Source of the DNA: QQVM01 sp964544885
GTDB lineage: Bacteria; Bacteroidota; Bacteroidia; AKYH767-A; 2013-40CM-41-45
Direction of reading: 5' to 3'
DNA length: 64,000 bases
Assembly (NCBI GenBank): GCA_964544885.1
Contig: CAZJDX010000003.1
Location: forward strand, 62,001 to 126,000
The notes beneath the pieces are model-generated. The model made no database searches and was not told where the DNA came from. It was given only the letters and a program-made list of their open reading frames with translations. Position 1 is the first letter of the stretch. Each line of letters starts with the position of its first letter. The translations under genes and the position numbers were made by a program. This document shows positions 1 to 8,806 of this stretch, piece after piece.

Positions 1-2
1 TC

Positions 3-1097
3 TGGATCAGAAATGGCGGAAGCAGCGGAATTGACATTGGGAGAAATATCACAACGGACAGGAAATCCAATATCTATGTCGGAGGAAGTTTTTCAGGAAA
101 TGCCGACTTTGATCAGATAAGTGTTTCCAGCAATGGCGATGAAGATTTGTTTCTTGCCAGTTATGATTCTATTGGAAACATAAGATACGTAAAGCATTTT
201 GGAGGTCCGGGAAACGACAGAGGACGTGGTGTGGGAACCGACCGCTATGGTAATATTTATTTTTCCGGCGAGTTCTGGGATCACATCACTTTCGACAGTA
301 TTTATACCAACGGGGATCTGCTTTTTGACGGCTATATTATACGTCTCGGGAATTATCCTGTTTGTTCAACGGATATGAACATCACCCATGCGATTTCCTG
401 TGCAAACAGTTGTGACGGAGAATTGGCTGTGGCAGCGAATGGGGAAGCTCCTTTTTCCTATTACTGGGCGCTTGCTCCTTCGCACACGTCCGACACCATC
501 ACCGGACTTTGCGCCGGAACATATGAAGTGGAAGTAATTGACGCCTTTGGGTGCATAAGTAAGGACACCATTATTCTTGAACAACCACTTCAATTGCAGA
601 TAACCGGATCCCAGATCACAGATGTATCATGCATTGGTTGCAGCAACGGGGCAATTGATATTTCTCCTGACGGAGGGACAGCACCATATACATTTCTATG
701 GTCTGATGGTGCTGTAACTGAAGACAGACTTAATATCCCTGAGGGAACATACAGCGTTTGCATTGAAGACATAAATGCCTGTACGGTATGCGATACCTTT
801 TTGGTGGAAACGCATACTTTGTCCGGCGGATACCTGTCGTATTCAGAAAGTAAATTCAAACTTTTCCCCAATCCGGCAAGCAATTATGTGGAGTTGAGAA
901 CTCCGGGGACAAATCCTGCAGGAAGTACCGGGATTTTCATCTTTAACTCAGGCGGGCAGTTGGTAAGAAAATCGGACTATCAGGAAAATGCCGGCAGACT
1001 TTCACTTGAAGAGTTGACGGCCGGAATTTACACCATCCGTGTGATCGAAAGAGGAATAGATGGGGGCGTTTATATACTGCCATTGATTATCCGTTAA
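3..1097 (+). CDS. Secreted T9SS-sorted protein with SBBP-like and SprB repeats (5' end outside window)
   Basis: The reading frame is open to the left edge, so only the C-terminal 364 or so residues are present. The first part has two copies of a pattern in which a short tag such as NIYVGGSF or NIYFSGEF is followed by a strand with FD, typical of SBBP/beta-propeller repeats. Next come two SprB-like repeats of about 60 residues, each with a cysteine pair and a GTY(E/S)V motif. The last 80 or so residues, beginning near FKLFPNPASN and ending in an IIR tail, form a type A T9SS C-terminal sorting domain. The protein is therefore expected to cross the outer membrane and end up on the surface or outside the cell. 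Its function is unknown; SprB-type repeats are common in adhesins. The T9SS machinery itself is not encoded in this window. Basis: motifs seen; secretion route inferred from the family. Confidence 0.85.
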   Translation, partial: WIRNGGSSGIDIGRNITTDRKSNIYVGGSFSGNADFDQISVSSNGDEDLFLASYDSIGNIRYVKHFGGPGNDRGRGVGTDRYGNIYFSGEFWDHITFDSIYTNGDLLFDGYIIRLGNYPVCSTDMNITHAISCANSCDGELAVAANGEAPFSYYWALAPSHTSDTITGLCAGTYEVEVIDAFGCISKDTIILEQPLQLQITGSQITDVSCIGCSNGAIDISPDGGTAPYTFLWSDGAVTEDRLNIPEGTYSVCIEDINACTVCDTFLVETHTLSGGYLSYSESKFKLFPNPASNYVELRTPGTNPAGSTGIFIFNSGGQLVRKSDYQENAGRLSLEELTAGIYTIRVIERGIDGGVYILPLIIR

Positions 1098-1334
1098 GTG
1101 CCACCTTGAAATTTATACAGGTGTTGGAAATTTTTTGAAGGACGGCCCGCAGTTGACAATTCCCACTTCTTTTCTCCATAATTGTGCTTTTTTTACATTT
1201 TTAGCAAGGTTTTACCCATAATTCAACCTTCTGATTCTGTCTATTGACGGAGTTTTACCGGTCATTCGTCAAGTTAGATTGATTCATGGGGCAGCCAGGT
1301 GTCATTTTGTGGTCTCTCTCATCATTTGTTAAGC
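1098..1334. other. Intergenic region, no gene seen
   Basis: This AT-rich spacer lies between the partial T9SS protein and the CotH protein. A weak 5-bp hairpin (CACCT...AGGTG) followed later by a T-run lies just after the first stop and might help termination, but it is too weak to call. No convincing TAnnTTTG box was found ahead of the CotH start. Confidence 0.5.
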
Positions 1335-4300
1335 ATGTTTTCAGAAAGTTTCAGCAACCTAATAAGAATCTTAAGCCTTTCCTGTTCTTTATTAAGCATA
1401 CATTTTCTTCCCGCGCACGCACAGGTATTAATAAACGAAATTCAGTCATCCAATACTAAAACCTTGGGGGATCAGTTTGGCCAATATTCCGATTGGATCG
1501 AATTGTATAATGCAGGAAATTCAAGTGTCAGTCTGAAGGATTATGGATTGAGTGATGACATCAGCAAGCCATATCAATTCACCTTTCCCGATATCAGTTT
1601 ACCTGCTAACTCCTATCTGATCATCCTGGCCTCCGATACCAACATCAGCAATATTAATACTCACTGGCGGACGGCCGTGAATGCAAACAGTACATGGAAT
1701 TACCGGGCCAATACTGGTACGCCACCGGATACGAATTGGAGGAATCTGTCATTCAGTGGAAACTGGAATTCGGGTACAGGAGGGATAGGTTTTGGTGACA
1801 GTGATGATGGAACAACAGTATCAACCTGTGTTTCCATTTATATGCGTAAAACGTTTTCGGTTCCTGATACATCAAAACTACACGCTGCTATTTTCAACAT
1901 TGATTTTGACGATGGGTATGTTGCTTATCTGAACGGAAGAGAGTTTAGCAGGGTGAATATTGGCATTCCCGGCCTACGTCCGGCGTGGAATGCGGTCGCA
2001 CCGGTTGGACATGAAGCACAAATTTATCAGGGAAAACAACCTGATTCCATATACCTTGACAAGGAGTCGTTGAGCAGGCTTTTAGTTCAGGGCACCAATG
2101 TGCTGGCTGTAGAAGTCCACAACCAAAGCTCTTCCAATAATGATATCACCTGCCGCCCCTGGTTAAGTTTTCTTACCGATGTAAGCGAAAATACATTTGG
2201 CCCGACCCCTTCCTTTTTCAATGCACCTGACAAACAGTATTTACATGCTGCGTTCAAACTAAGCAAAGACGGAGAATCAGTTTATCTGAGCAACCCATCG
2301 GGATCGGTAATTGATCAGGTATTTTATGGCAAGCCGGAAATGGATCATTCCGCCGGCAGGAGTCCTGACGGTAGTTCTTCCTGGTGTTTGTTCTTGAATC
2401 CTACTCCGGCTGCGGCCAACACCATCGCAAATTGTGTGACAACCTATGCCAGCAGCCCGGTTTTTTCACTTAGCGGAGGATTTTATTCATCCAGTCAAAC
2501 TCTGACCTTGACGACTTCATTTCCGGGAGGGGTGATAAGGTACACGAAAGATGGAAGCGATGTCAGTCAAAATTCCACATTGTACAACGGGCCGATCATC
2601 ATTGATACGACACAAACCATCCGTGCGGCGGTATTTTCATCCACAACTCTTCCGGGACCAACGGTAACCAATACCTATTTCATAGCTGAGAAAACCAATC
2701 TTCCTGTTTTTTCACTCACAACAGATCCGGATAATTTATGGGATAATGAAACCGGAATCTTTATGAAGGGACCGAATGCCGGCGGCAATAATCCCTATTG
2801 GGGAGCTAATTTCTGGCAGGACTGGGAGAAACCTGTTTCCCTGGAATATTATGACAGGTCAAAGAACAGAGCTTTCAGATTTAATTCCGGTATGAAAATA
2901 ACCGGTGGATGGTCGCGCAGTGCTCCGCAGAAAAGCCTGGAAATTATGCTGGGTGACCGCTACGGACAGTCTGATCTGAATTATTCACTGATGGAGTCGG
3001 TGAAGCCATGGCTTGATAAGTGGGACGACTTTATCCTTCATACTACCGGCAACGACAGGAACCTCTGCAAGATGCGCGATCCGCTCATGAACCGACTGCT
3101 CAAAGACACGCATAATGATTACCTCGCGTATGAACCCTGTCTGGTTTTTATCAACGGACAAAACTGGGGAGTATATTATATAAGAGAGAATGACGATCAT
3201 CACTGGATTGAATCCAATTATGGGTACTCAAAAAACGAAGTTGACCTTTTAAAGGAAAGTTATTTTTATCCAGGGATCGAAGTAAAGAAGGGAAGTAATG
3301 AAGCGTTTTTCAGGATGTATGAATACGCCATGAACACCTCGCCTTCAGATCCTTCGTTCTATTCGACCATGTCTTCTATGATGGATCTTGAGAATATGGC
3401 GGATTATTTCATAGCTGAAACATATTATCCGAATGATGACTGGATGGGTGGAGGTAATAATAACCTGAAATTATGGAGACCCAGGAAAGAGGGCGGTAAA
3501 TTCAGATACCTCATTTATGATTTGGATTTCGGACTGGGTTACAGTGGTACGGTTAGCAATAATATGCTGAGTGTGGCAAGAAATGCGTCGCCACATAATC
3601 ATAATTCTGATCTGTTCAAGGCGCTTACGAATAATACACAATTCCGCAGATACTTCATCAACCGTTATGCAGACCTGATAAATACGATTTTCAAGCCAAG
3701 TAATATTGAGAGTATGATAAACCTGTACAGGGATACACTCAAGAATGACATGCATTACCAGTGGGAGGCATGGGGCGGTGATTCCGCAAACTGGATAAGC
3801 AAGATCGGAAGTATGATCACCTTTGCGAATCAGCGACCTGCCTATGCCAGGAATATCGTCCAAAGTGAATTTGGATTAAGTTCACAGGTTACATTGACCC
3901 TGCAGGTACAACCGGCAGGTGCAGGAAGGATTCAGATCAGTACCATTACACCGGAGTCTCTTCCATGGACAGGAGTTTACTTCAATGGGAATCCGGTTAC
4001 CATCACCGCAATACCAAATCCAGGATACCAGTTTGATCACTGGCGATCCAATCTGGTCATTAACCAGAATAATTATAACAGCAGCCTTACACTTAATTTC
4101 ACCGGTAATGATGTTATCACCTGTTATTTTTCCGGTAGTCCCGCTTCAACCGATCTTGTTTTCACCGAGATAAATTATCATGGGAGCGACAGCATGGATT
4201 CAGGTGACTGGGTTGAAATAAAAAATATGGCGGCTTATGAGTTGGACTTGTCAGGCTGGAAATTCAGGGATGGGGACGATCATCATGTATATACTTTTCC

Positions 4301-6263
4301 GGCAGGCATAAAGATGGCAGCTGGAGCCTATCTGGTCATCGCCGGTGATCTGCAAAAATTCAATACTATTCACCCTTCCGTCAGTAATGTGACCGGAGGA
4401 TTCTCATTTGATTTTTCAAATGGCGGAGAAAGGCTTCGATTATATGATCACAGCGATGTTCTTGTCAAGTCAGTGTATTACCAGGATCAATTGCCATGGC
4501 CGGCTGAAGCCGACGGAGCAGGTTATACCTTGGAATTGAAATCAGACCGCCTGGATCCGGATAACGGGATCAACTGGTTTTCAGGCTGCCTTGGCGGTTC
4601 TCCGGGCGGGCCCTATACTTCCCCGTCAATTCATGTTACAGCATCCGGAAGTCTCAATATTTGTCAGGGCGACAGTATCGCCTTACTTGCATCCGCATCA
4701 CCGCTGGCAAGTCTGCAATGGAAAAGAAATGATATAGTGTTAAACGGCGAAATTAATGACAGATTAAGCGTGATGCACTCAGGCACCTATCATGTGATGG
4801 TTACAGAAAATGGTTGTACAGCTAATTCTGATACTTTTTACGTTAATGTAATGCCTGTTGACAGGATACTCAGCGTAGTTGAAGGTCAGGTTTGTGATTC
4901 AGGCATTGTTCAGCTGCAAGCCAGTTCAACTTCACCGGTGAAGTGGTATGATGCAGCACAGGGCGGAAATGAAATGTTTACCGGTCCCGTATTTCAAACT
5001 CCTCCACTTTCTCAAAGCACCAGTTATTACGCAGTTGCAAGCGGTTCTTGTCCTGAATCGCGGGTTGAAGTCAGGGCCTTTGTTCTGTCGTCCGAATCTT
5101 CTCCAATGGTACAAAATGCAGAACGATGTGGTCCGGGAGACCTTCTGCTCTCAGCTGTGGGAGCAGATTCCATCAGATGGTATGACAATGCAAGCGGAGG
5201 CAATCTCCTGCATGAGGGATCCCAATTTTTTCTGACTAACCTTGGTTCAACAGGCGTTTACTATGCAGAAGCCGGGGGCGTCTGTCCTTCACAGAGGATC
5301 CCTGTGTCCGCTGTTGTCAATCCTGTCACGGCCGAACCTCTCGTTTCCGATACCAGCCGCTGTGGCGCAGGTACCCTGACCCTGACCGCGGTTTCCAGCG
5401 AGACCATTCGTTGGTTTGACAGTGCGATGGGCGGTTTGCATCTTGGCACCGGAAATACCTATACTACACCTGTTATTTATGATACTGAAGTTTACTATGT
5501 GGAAGCAGGTGACTTGTGTCCAAGCGGCAGGGTTGCCGTTGTGGCAATGGTAAGTCCCGTTACTCCTGATCCGCTGGTAAGCGACGCATCGCGCTGCGGA
5601 CCAGGTACGTTAACATTACATGCTCAGGGTAGTGGTCAGATCAGATGGTATGACCAACCCGGCGGAAATGTTCTGGCTGTTTCGGGTTCCTATACCACAC
5701 CAGTTCTGCAATCGAGCGGTATGTATTTTGTGCAGGCTGGGGAGGAGTGCCCGAGTTCATTCATGCCCGTGCACGCTGATATCCTTACCCTGCCTGTACC
5801 GGATCTTGGACCTGACACGCTTTTCATTTCAGGCTCTTCGCTTACACTTGATCCCGGACAAGGCTTCGCTGCATACCTCTGGTCAGATGGCAGTCTGGCT
5901 TCCACACTCACGCTTTCCTCTCCAGGAATTTATTCAGTGACGGTAAGCAATTCCAACGCCTGCTCTGCCACCGATTCTGTCATGGTCTTGCTGACCACAG
6001 GCATAAATGACAACTTCATCGAAAGGGGAATGCAGGTATATCCCAATCCTGTAAGTCAGTATTGCAGGGTAAAAATTAATGATGCCGAAGCGAAAGGGCT
6101 GATGATACTCAGGGACGCATCCGGCAGAACTGCCGTGCAGGTACATGTCAGTGGAAATTCAGAGGAAATTGAATTGCCGGTCGAAGGTCTTGCCACAGGA
6201 ATATACTACCTGCATTTCATTTCAGATAATGCAATTTATGTGAAGTCAATTATGATTAAATGA
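1335..6263 (+). CDS. CotH-kinase protein with lamin-tail domains, Ig-like repeats and T9SS sorting domain
   Basis: This 1642-residue secreted protein starts at the ATG at 1335, which gives a clean signal peptide ending in AHAQ; a GTG 36 bases upstream only adds a poor extension. Domains in order: lamin-tail domain (about 31-105), a beta-sandwich carbohydrate-binding-like region (110-285) followed by a lamin-tail-like strand set, a chitobiase/HEX C-terminal type domain (about 375-452), a CotH kinase-like domain (about 455-742, with YIRENDD and YDLDFG), a short bacterial beta repeat (about 850-935), a second lamin-tail domain (about 940-1095), an Ig-like domain, four tandem cysteine-bearing Ig-like repeats (about 1175-1485), and a sorting domain starting near VYPNPVSQ. 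CotH proteins of spore formers phosphorylate proteins in an atypical kinase fold; in Bacteroidota the substrate is unknown. Attachment to polysaccharide is inferred from the accessory domains. Confidence 0.85.
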   Translation: MFSESFSNLIRILSLSCSLLSIHFLPAHAQVLINEIQSSNTKTLGDQFGQYSDWIELYNAGNSSVSLKDYGLSDDISKPYQFTFPDISLPANSYLIILASDTNISNINTHWRTAVNANSTWNYRANTGTPPDTNWRNLSFSGNWNSGTGGIGFGDSDDGTTVSTCVSIYMRKTFSVPDTSKLHAAIFNIDFDDGYVAYLNGREFSRVNIGIPGLRPAWNAVAPVGHEAQIYQGKQPDSIYLDKESLSRLLVQGTNVLAVEVHNQSSSNNDITCRPWLSFLTDVSENTFGPTPSFFNAPDKQYLHAAFKLSKDGESVYLSNPSGSVIDQVFYGKPEMDHSAGRSPDGSSSWCLFLNPTPAAANTIANCVTTYASSPVFSLSGGFYSSSQTLTLTTSFPGGVIRYTKDGSDVSQNSTLYNGPIIIDTTQTIRAAVFSSTTLPGPTVTNTYFIAEKTNLPVFSLTTDPDNLWDNETGIFMKGPNAGGNNPYWGANFWQDWEKPVSLEYYDRSKNRAFRFNSGMKITGGWSRSAPQKSLEIMLGDRYGQSDLNYSLMESVKPWLDKWDDFILHTTGNDRNLCKMRDPLMNRLLKDTHNDYLAYEPCLVFINGQNWGVYYIRENDDHHWIESNYGYSKNEVDLLKESYFYPGIEVKKGSNEAFFRMYEYAMNTSPSDPSFYSTMSSMMDLENMADYFIAETYYPNDDWMGGGNNNLKLWRPRKEGGKFRYLIYDLDFGLGYSGTVSNNMLSVARNASPHNHNSDLFKALTNNTQFRRYFINRYADLINTIFKPSNIESMINLYRDTLKNDMHYQWEAWGGDSANWISKIGSMITFANQRPAYARNIVQSEFGLSSQVTLTLQVQPAGAGRIQISTITPESLPWTGVYFNGNPVTITAIPNPGYQFDHWRSNLVINQNNYNSSLTLNFTGNDVITCYFSGSPASTDLVFTEINYHGSDSMDSGDWVEIKNMAAYELDLSGWKFRDGDDHHVYTFPAGIKMAAGAYLVIAGDLQKFNTIHPSVSNVTGGFSFDFSNGGERLRLYDHSDVLVKSVYYQDQLPWPAEADGAGYTLELKSDRLDPDNGINWFSGCLGGSPGGPYTSPSIHVTASGSLNICQGDSIALLASASPLASLQWKRNDIVLNGEINDRLSVMHSGTYHVMVTENGCTANSDTFYVNVMPVDRILSVVEGQVCDSGIVQLQASSTSPVKWYDAAQGGNEMFTGPVFQTPPLSQSTSYYAVASGSCPESRVEVRAFVLSSESSPMVQNAERCGPGDLLLSAVGADSIRWYDNASGGNLLHEGSQFFLTNLGSTGVYYAEAGGVCPSQRIPVSAVVNPVTAEPLVSDTSRCGAGTLTLTAVSSETIRWFDSAMGGLHLGTGNTYTTPVIYDTEVYYVEAGDLCPSGRVAVVAMVSPVTPDPLVSDASRCGPGTLTLHAQGSGQIRWYDQPGGNVLAVSGSYTTPVLQSSGMYFVQAGEECPSSFMPVHADILTLPVPDLGPDTLFISGSSLTLDPGQGFAAYLWSDGSLASTLTLSSPGIYSVTVSNSNACSATDSVMVLLTTGINDNFIERGMQVYPNPVSQYCRVKINDAEAKGLMILRDASGRTAVQVHVSGNSEEIELPVEGLATGIYYLHFISDNAIYVKSIMIK
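4860..5790 (+). repeat. Four tandem Ig-like protein repeats inside the CotH gene
   Basis: About 75-80 codons are repeated four times. Each unit contains a cysteine near its start (RCG in units 2-4, VCD in unit 1), an aromatic motif of the type (I/V)(R/K)W(Y/F)D, a GG, a TP before a strand ending in YY or YF, and a second cysteine in a CP(S/E) motif. The DNA copies are diverged, so this is an old protein-level repeat and not a recent duplication. Similar cysteine-paired Ig-like units are frequent as stalks in secreted Bacteroidota proteins. Confidence 0.75.
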
Positions 6264-6322
6264 GAACGGAATGAACAAAATGTGTTTACGCGGTGTGCGT
6301 TATTTCAGAAATAAAGAAAGAG

Positions 6323-7699
6323 TCATGCAAAGAGCAATGAAAAGACTTCCTCAACTTTCGAAACAGCCACCACTTCGATGGACTTGAAGCGGCTTCTGTC
6401 CAGGCCTTTCAGATTATATTTACTGATTACGATCTGACCGAAACCCATTTTTTCCGCTTCACCGATCCTGTTTTCTATTCTTGTAACGGGTCTTATTTCG
6501 CCACTGAGACCAACCTCAGCTGCGAAAGCTATTTTAGGATTTATTCCCATATCCTCGTTTGAAGAAAGTATCGCGCAAATCACTGCCAGATCGATTGCGG
6601 GATCTTCCACCTTGATGCCTCCTGCAATATTTAAAAACACGTCTTTGGCTCCCAGTTTAAAGCCGCATCTTTTTTCAAGAACAGCGAGAAGCATACTAAG
6701 CCTTCTCAAGTCAAAACCCGTTGAAGAGCGTTGTGGCGTACCATAGACTGCCGAACTGACGAGAGCTTGTGTTTCAATCAATAAAGGTCTGACGCCTTCC
6801 AGTGTTGCGGCGATGGCGATTCCACTCAGTAATTCATCCCGTTGTGCGATGAGTATTTCCGAAGGATTGCTCACTTCACGAAGTCCGGCACCCTGCATTT
6901 CGTATATGCCAAGTTCTGCGGTAGATCCGAATCGGTTTTTAATGGCACGGAGTACCCTGTACACATGATGTCTGTCGCCTTCAAACTGAAGTACCGTATC
7001 TACCATGTGTTCAAGGATCTTTGGACCAGCGATCATCCCGTCCTTTGTAATATGTCCGATCAGGAATACCGGCGTCGCGGAATCTTTTGCAAAGCGAAGA
7101 AGTTCAGCGGTGCTTTCACGGATTTGGGATACACTTCCAGGGGAAGAATCGATCTTAGCACTGAAGATCGTCTGAATTGAATCTATGATCAGGAGATCCG
7201 GATTCAGTTCTGCTATCTGATGGAAGATATTGTTCAGTGAGGTTTCCGTAAGAATAAAAAACTTTTCATTTTTCATACCAATCCGGTCGGCTCTCATCTT
7301 GATTTGCAATTCGCTTTCTTCGCCGCTTACATAAAGTACAACCTTCTCATTCAGACTGAGAGCAAGTTGCAGAAGCAAAGTCGATTTACCTATACCCGGT
7401 TCGCCGCCCATCAGCACCAATGATCCGGGAACCAATCCGCCTCCCAGAACCCTGTTGATCTCTTTATCAGGTAATTCCAATCTTTCCTCCGAACCTGCTG
7501 TAATTTCACGCAGCTGTAAAGGTTTGGATACTTTCTCTTTCCTGCTGCTCTTCTTCCAAATCAGTTTTTCTTCCTTTGAAACCACTTCTTCCACATAGGT
7601 ATTCCACTGACCGCATGACGGACATTTTCCTATCCATTTCGGGGACTGTACTCCACAATTCTGACAGAAGAAAGAAGTTTTGACCTTGGATGTGCTCAT
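6323..7699 (-). CDS. radA: DNA repair protein RadA/Sms
   Basis: A RecA-like ATPase that promotes branch migration during recombination. The 458 residues match the family's usual length. An N-terminal zinc finger has cysteines at 12, 15, 26 and 29 (CQNC and CPSC). The Walker A motif GGEPGIGKST is near 98-107, the RadA-specific KNRFG motif is present, and the C-terminal third is the Lon-protease-like domain with GLSGEIRPV. The ATG at 7699 gives the complete zinc finger. The gene stands alone; the next minus-strand gene upstream is a lipoprotein 137 bases away, and the plus-strand CotH gene converges on it. All key residues are intact. Confidence 0.97.
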   Translation of the reverse strand: MSTSKVKTSFFCQNCGVQSPKWIGKCPSCGQWNTYVEEVVSKEEKLIWKKSSRKEKVSKPLQLREITAGSEERLELPDKEINRVLGGGLVPGSLVLMGGEPGIGKSTLLLQLALSLNEKVVLYVSGEESELQIKMRADRIGMKNEKFFILTETSLNNIFHQIAELNPDLLIIDSIQTIFSAKIDSSPGSVSQIRESTAELLRFAKDSATPVFLIGHITKDGMIAGPKILEHMVDTVLQFEGDRHHVYRVLRAIKNRFGSTAELGIYEMQGAGLREVSNPSEILIAQRDELLSGIAIAATLEGVRPLLIETQALVSSAVYGTPQRSSTGFDLRRLSMLLAVLEKRCGFKLGAKDVFLNIAGGIKVEDPAIDLAVICAILSSNEDMGINPKIAFAAEVGLSGEIRPVTRIENRIGEAEKMGFGQIVISKYNLKGLDRSRFKSIEVVAVSKVEEVFSLLFA

Positions 7700-7836
7700 T
7701 CAGGTGATGAAATTAAAAAATACTATGTCAAGGGGCATGGCTTTGACGAAAAAACATCCCTTATGCTGGAAAGATGGAGAATACTTACAAAATGAACAGG
7801 GTAGCTTGTGAAAATAAAGTCAGGATCAATGGGAAT

Positions 7837-8256
7837 TTACTTGCGCTTTTGAAATTCTCTTTGCATGATGCCGCTTGCTCCATCATGATCGGTGGCCATG
7901 ATCAGAAAATCATCGTTCAGCGTTACGACTTGCCAGGTTCCATCGAGTTCATCAAGCACAACAGCAAAGCCGTCTATTTTAATTTCTACCTTAAGCATAC
8001 TGGTATGTACTGTATAAGATGCGGTATCATATGGAACAGGTTCGGTTCCGAATCCCTGCGATTTGTGACGGTATAGAGTTCCTTCGGAAAATATCCAGGT
8101 CTCATCCGCAGCAGTCCTGGGAATGGGAATCAGGTTCCAGCTGCCCTTTAACTGTTCTTCGACCTTACTCTCCGATTGAAAATATTCGGTCTTCCCGCAG
8201 GACCAGATTCCGGACAGGGTCAGTATCAGGATCGCCCAGGACAAAATATTTTTCAT
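7837..8256 (-). CDS. Small predicted lipoprotein, function unknown
   Basis: A 139-residue protein with an N-terminal hydrophobic signal ending in the lipobox-like GIWSC, cysteine at residue 20; the tryptophan at -2 is unusual for a lipobox. The mature part starts with a short helix, contains the motif GSWNLIPI, and then reads as alternating beta strands (TWIFSEGTLYRHK, VEIKIDGFAVVLD, WQVVTLNDDFLIMAT). This resembles the small lipocalin-like lipoproteins common in Bacteroidota, an impression of fold and not a firm family assignment. It probably has its own promoter in the 55-base gap before it. It follows rfaE2 on the same strand. Confidence 0.75.
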   Translation of the reverse strand: MKNILSWAILILTLSGIWSCGKTEYFQSESKVEEQLKGSWNLIPIPRTAADETWIFSEGTLYRHKSQGFGTEPVPYDTASYTVHTSMLKVEIKIDGFAVVLDELDGTWQVVTLNDDFLIMATDHDGASGIMQREFQKRK

Positions 8257-8274
8257 TTTCCAGGTTTGTTTCTG

Positions 8275-8307
8275 TAAAGATAAGATAATATCCTCTTTGT
8301 GAACAAA
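8275..8307 (-). promoter_or_regulatory. Candidate Bacteroidota promoter for the lipoprotein gene
   Basis: On the minus strand TTTG (8307-8304) is followed after 21 bases by TATCTTTA (8282-8275), one mismatch from TAnnTTTG. It ends 19 bases before the lipoprotein start codon. The TTTG lies inside a 13-base palindrome (8301-8313) that overlaps the rfaE2 stop codon; whether that is an operator is open. Confidence 0.4.
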
Positions 8308-8311
8308 TTGT

Positions 8312-8806
8312 TCATTTTTTGTGGTTCTCTTTTATTCTTTCCTCAATCAGGCTTGTGGAATAGCCGGAAAGGAAGTCGAGCGTCATGATCCTGCCCCCTT
8401 TGGCCCGGACAACATCAGCTCCAACGATCTCTTCAGGCTTATAGTCCGACCCTTTGACCAATACATCAGGCTTAATGGTTTTGATCAGTTCATAAGGCGT
8501 ATCCTCTTCAAAGAGTATAACCCTGTCAACAAAATGAAGTGAGGCAATGATCATTGAACGCTGTGTTTCATTATTTATTGGCCTGTGTGAACCTTTCAGC
8601 CGGCTTACGGAGGCATCTGTATTAAGTGCGACGACCAATACATCTCCCAGATCCGCAGCCTTACACAGATAGTCAATGTGACCGAGGTGGAGAATGTCAA
8701 AGCATCCGTTGGTGAAAACAATTTTCTTGTCCAGGAAATTCCAGATGGCCAGCTGATGTTTCAGTCCGCTGAGGGTGAGAATTTTTTTCTGTATGATGTC
8801 AAACAT
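8312..8806 (-). CDS. rfaE2: D-glycero-beta-D-manno-heptose 1-phosphate adenylyltransferase (RfaE2/HldE C-terminal type)
   Basis: A 164-residue nucleotidyltransferase that transfers AMP from ATP to heptose-1-phosphate in ADP-heptose synthesis for the LPS inner core. The signature FTNGCFDILHLGH (HxGH, residues 40-43) and the KGSDYKPEEIVG segment are intact. The kinase half (RfaE1) fused in E. coli HldE is absent, so this is the stand-alone form usual in Bacteroidota. The gene overlaps the upstream membrane-protein gene by 8 bases, which suggests translational coupling. Similar cytidylyltransferases such as TagD/GCT are the main alternative, but length and motif favour RfaE2. Confidence 0.88.
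   Translation of the reverse strand: MFDIIQKKILTLSGLKHQLAIWNFLDKKIVFTNGCFDILHLGHIDYLCKAADLGDVLVVALNTDASVSRLKGSHRPINNETQRSMIIASLHFVDRVILFEEDTPYELIKTIKPDVLVKGSDYKPEEIVGADVVRAKGGRIMTLDFLSGYSTSLIEERIKENHKK

Noticed and set aside
4860..5790. Possible CRISPR or DNA tandem repeat
   Set aside because: Repetition is only at protein level; DNA units are diverged and about 230 bases long.
8301..8313. Palindrome GAACAAATTGTTC followed by T-run, possible plus-strand terminator
   Set aside because: No plus-strand gene precedes it and the loop is only three bases; at most a weak operator for the lipoprotein gene.
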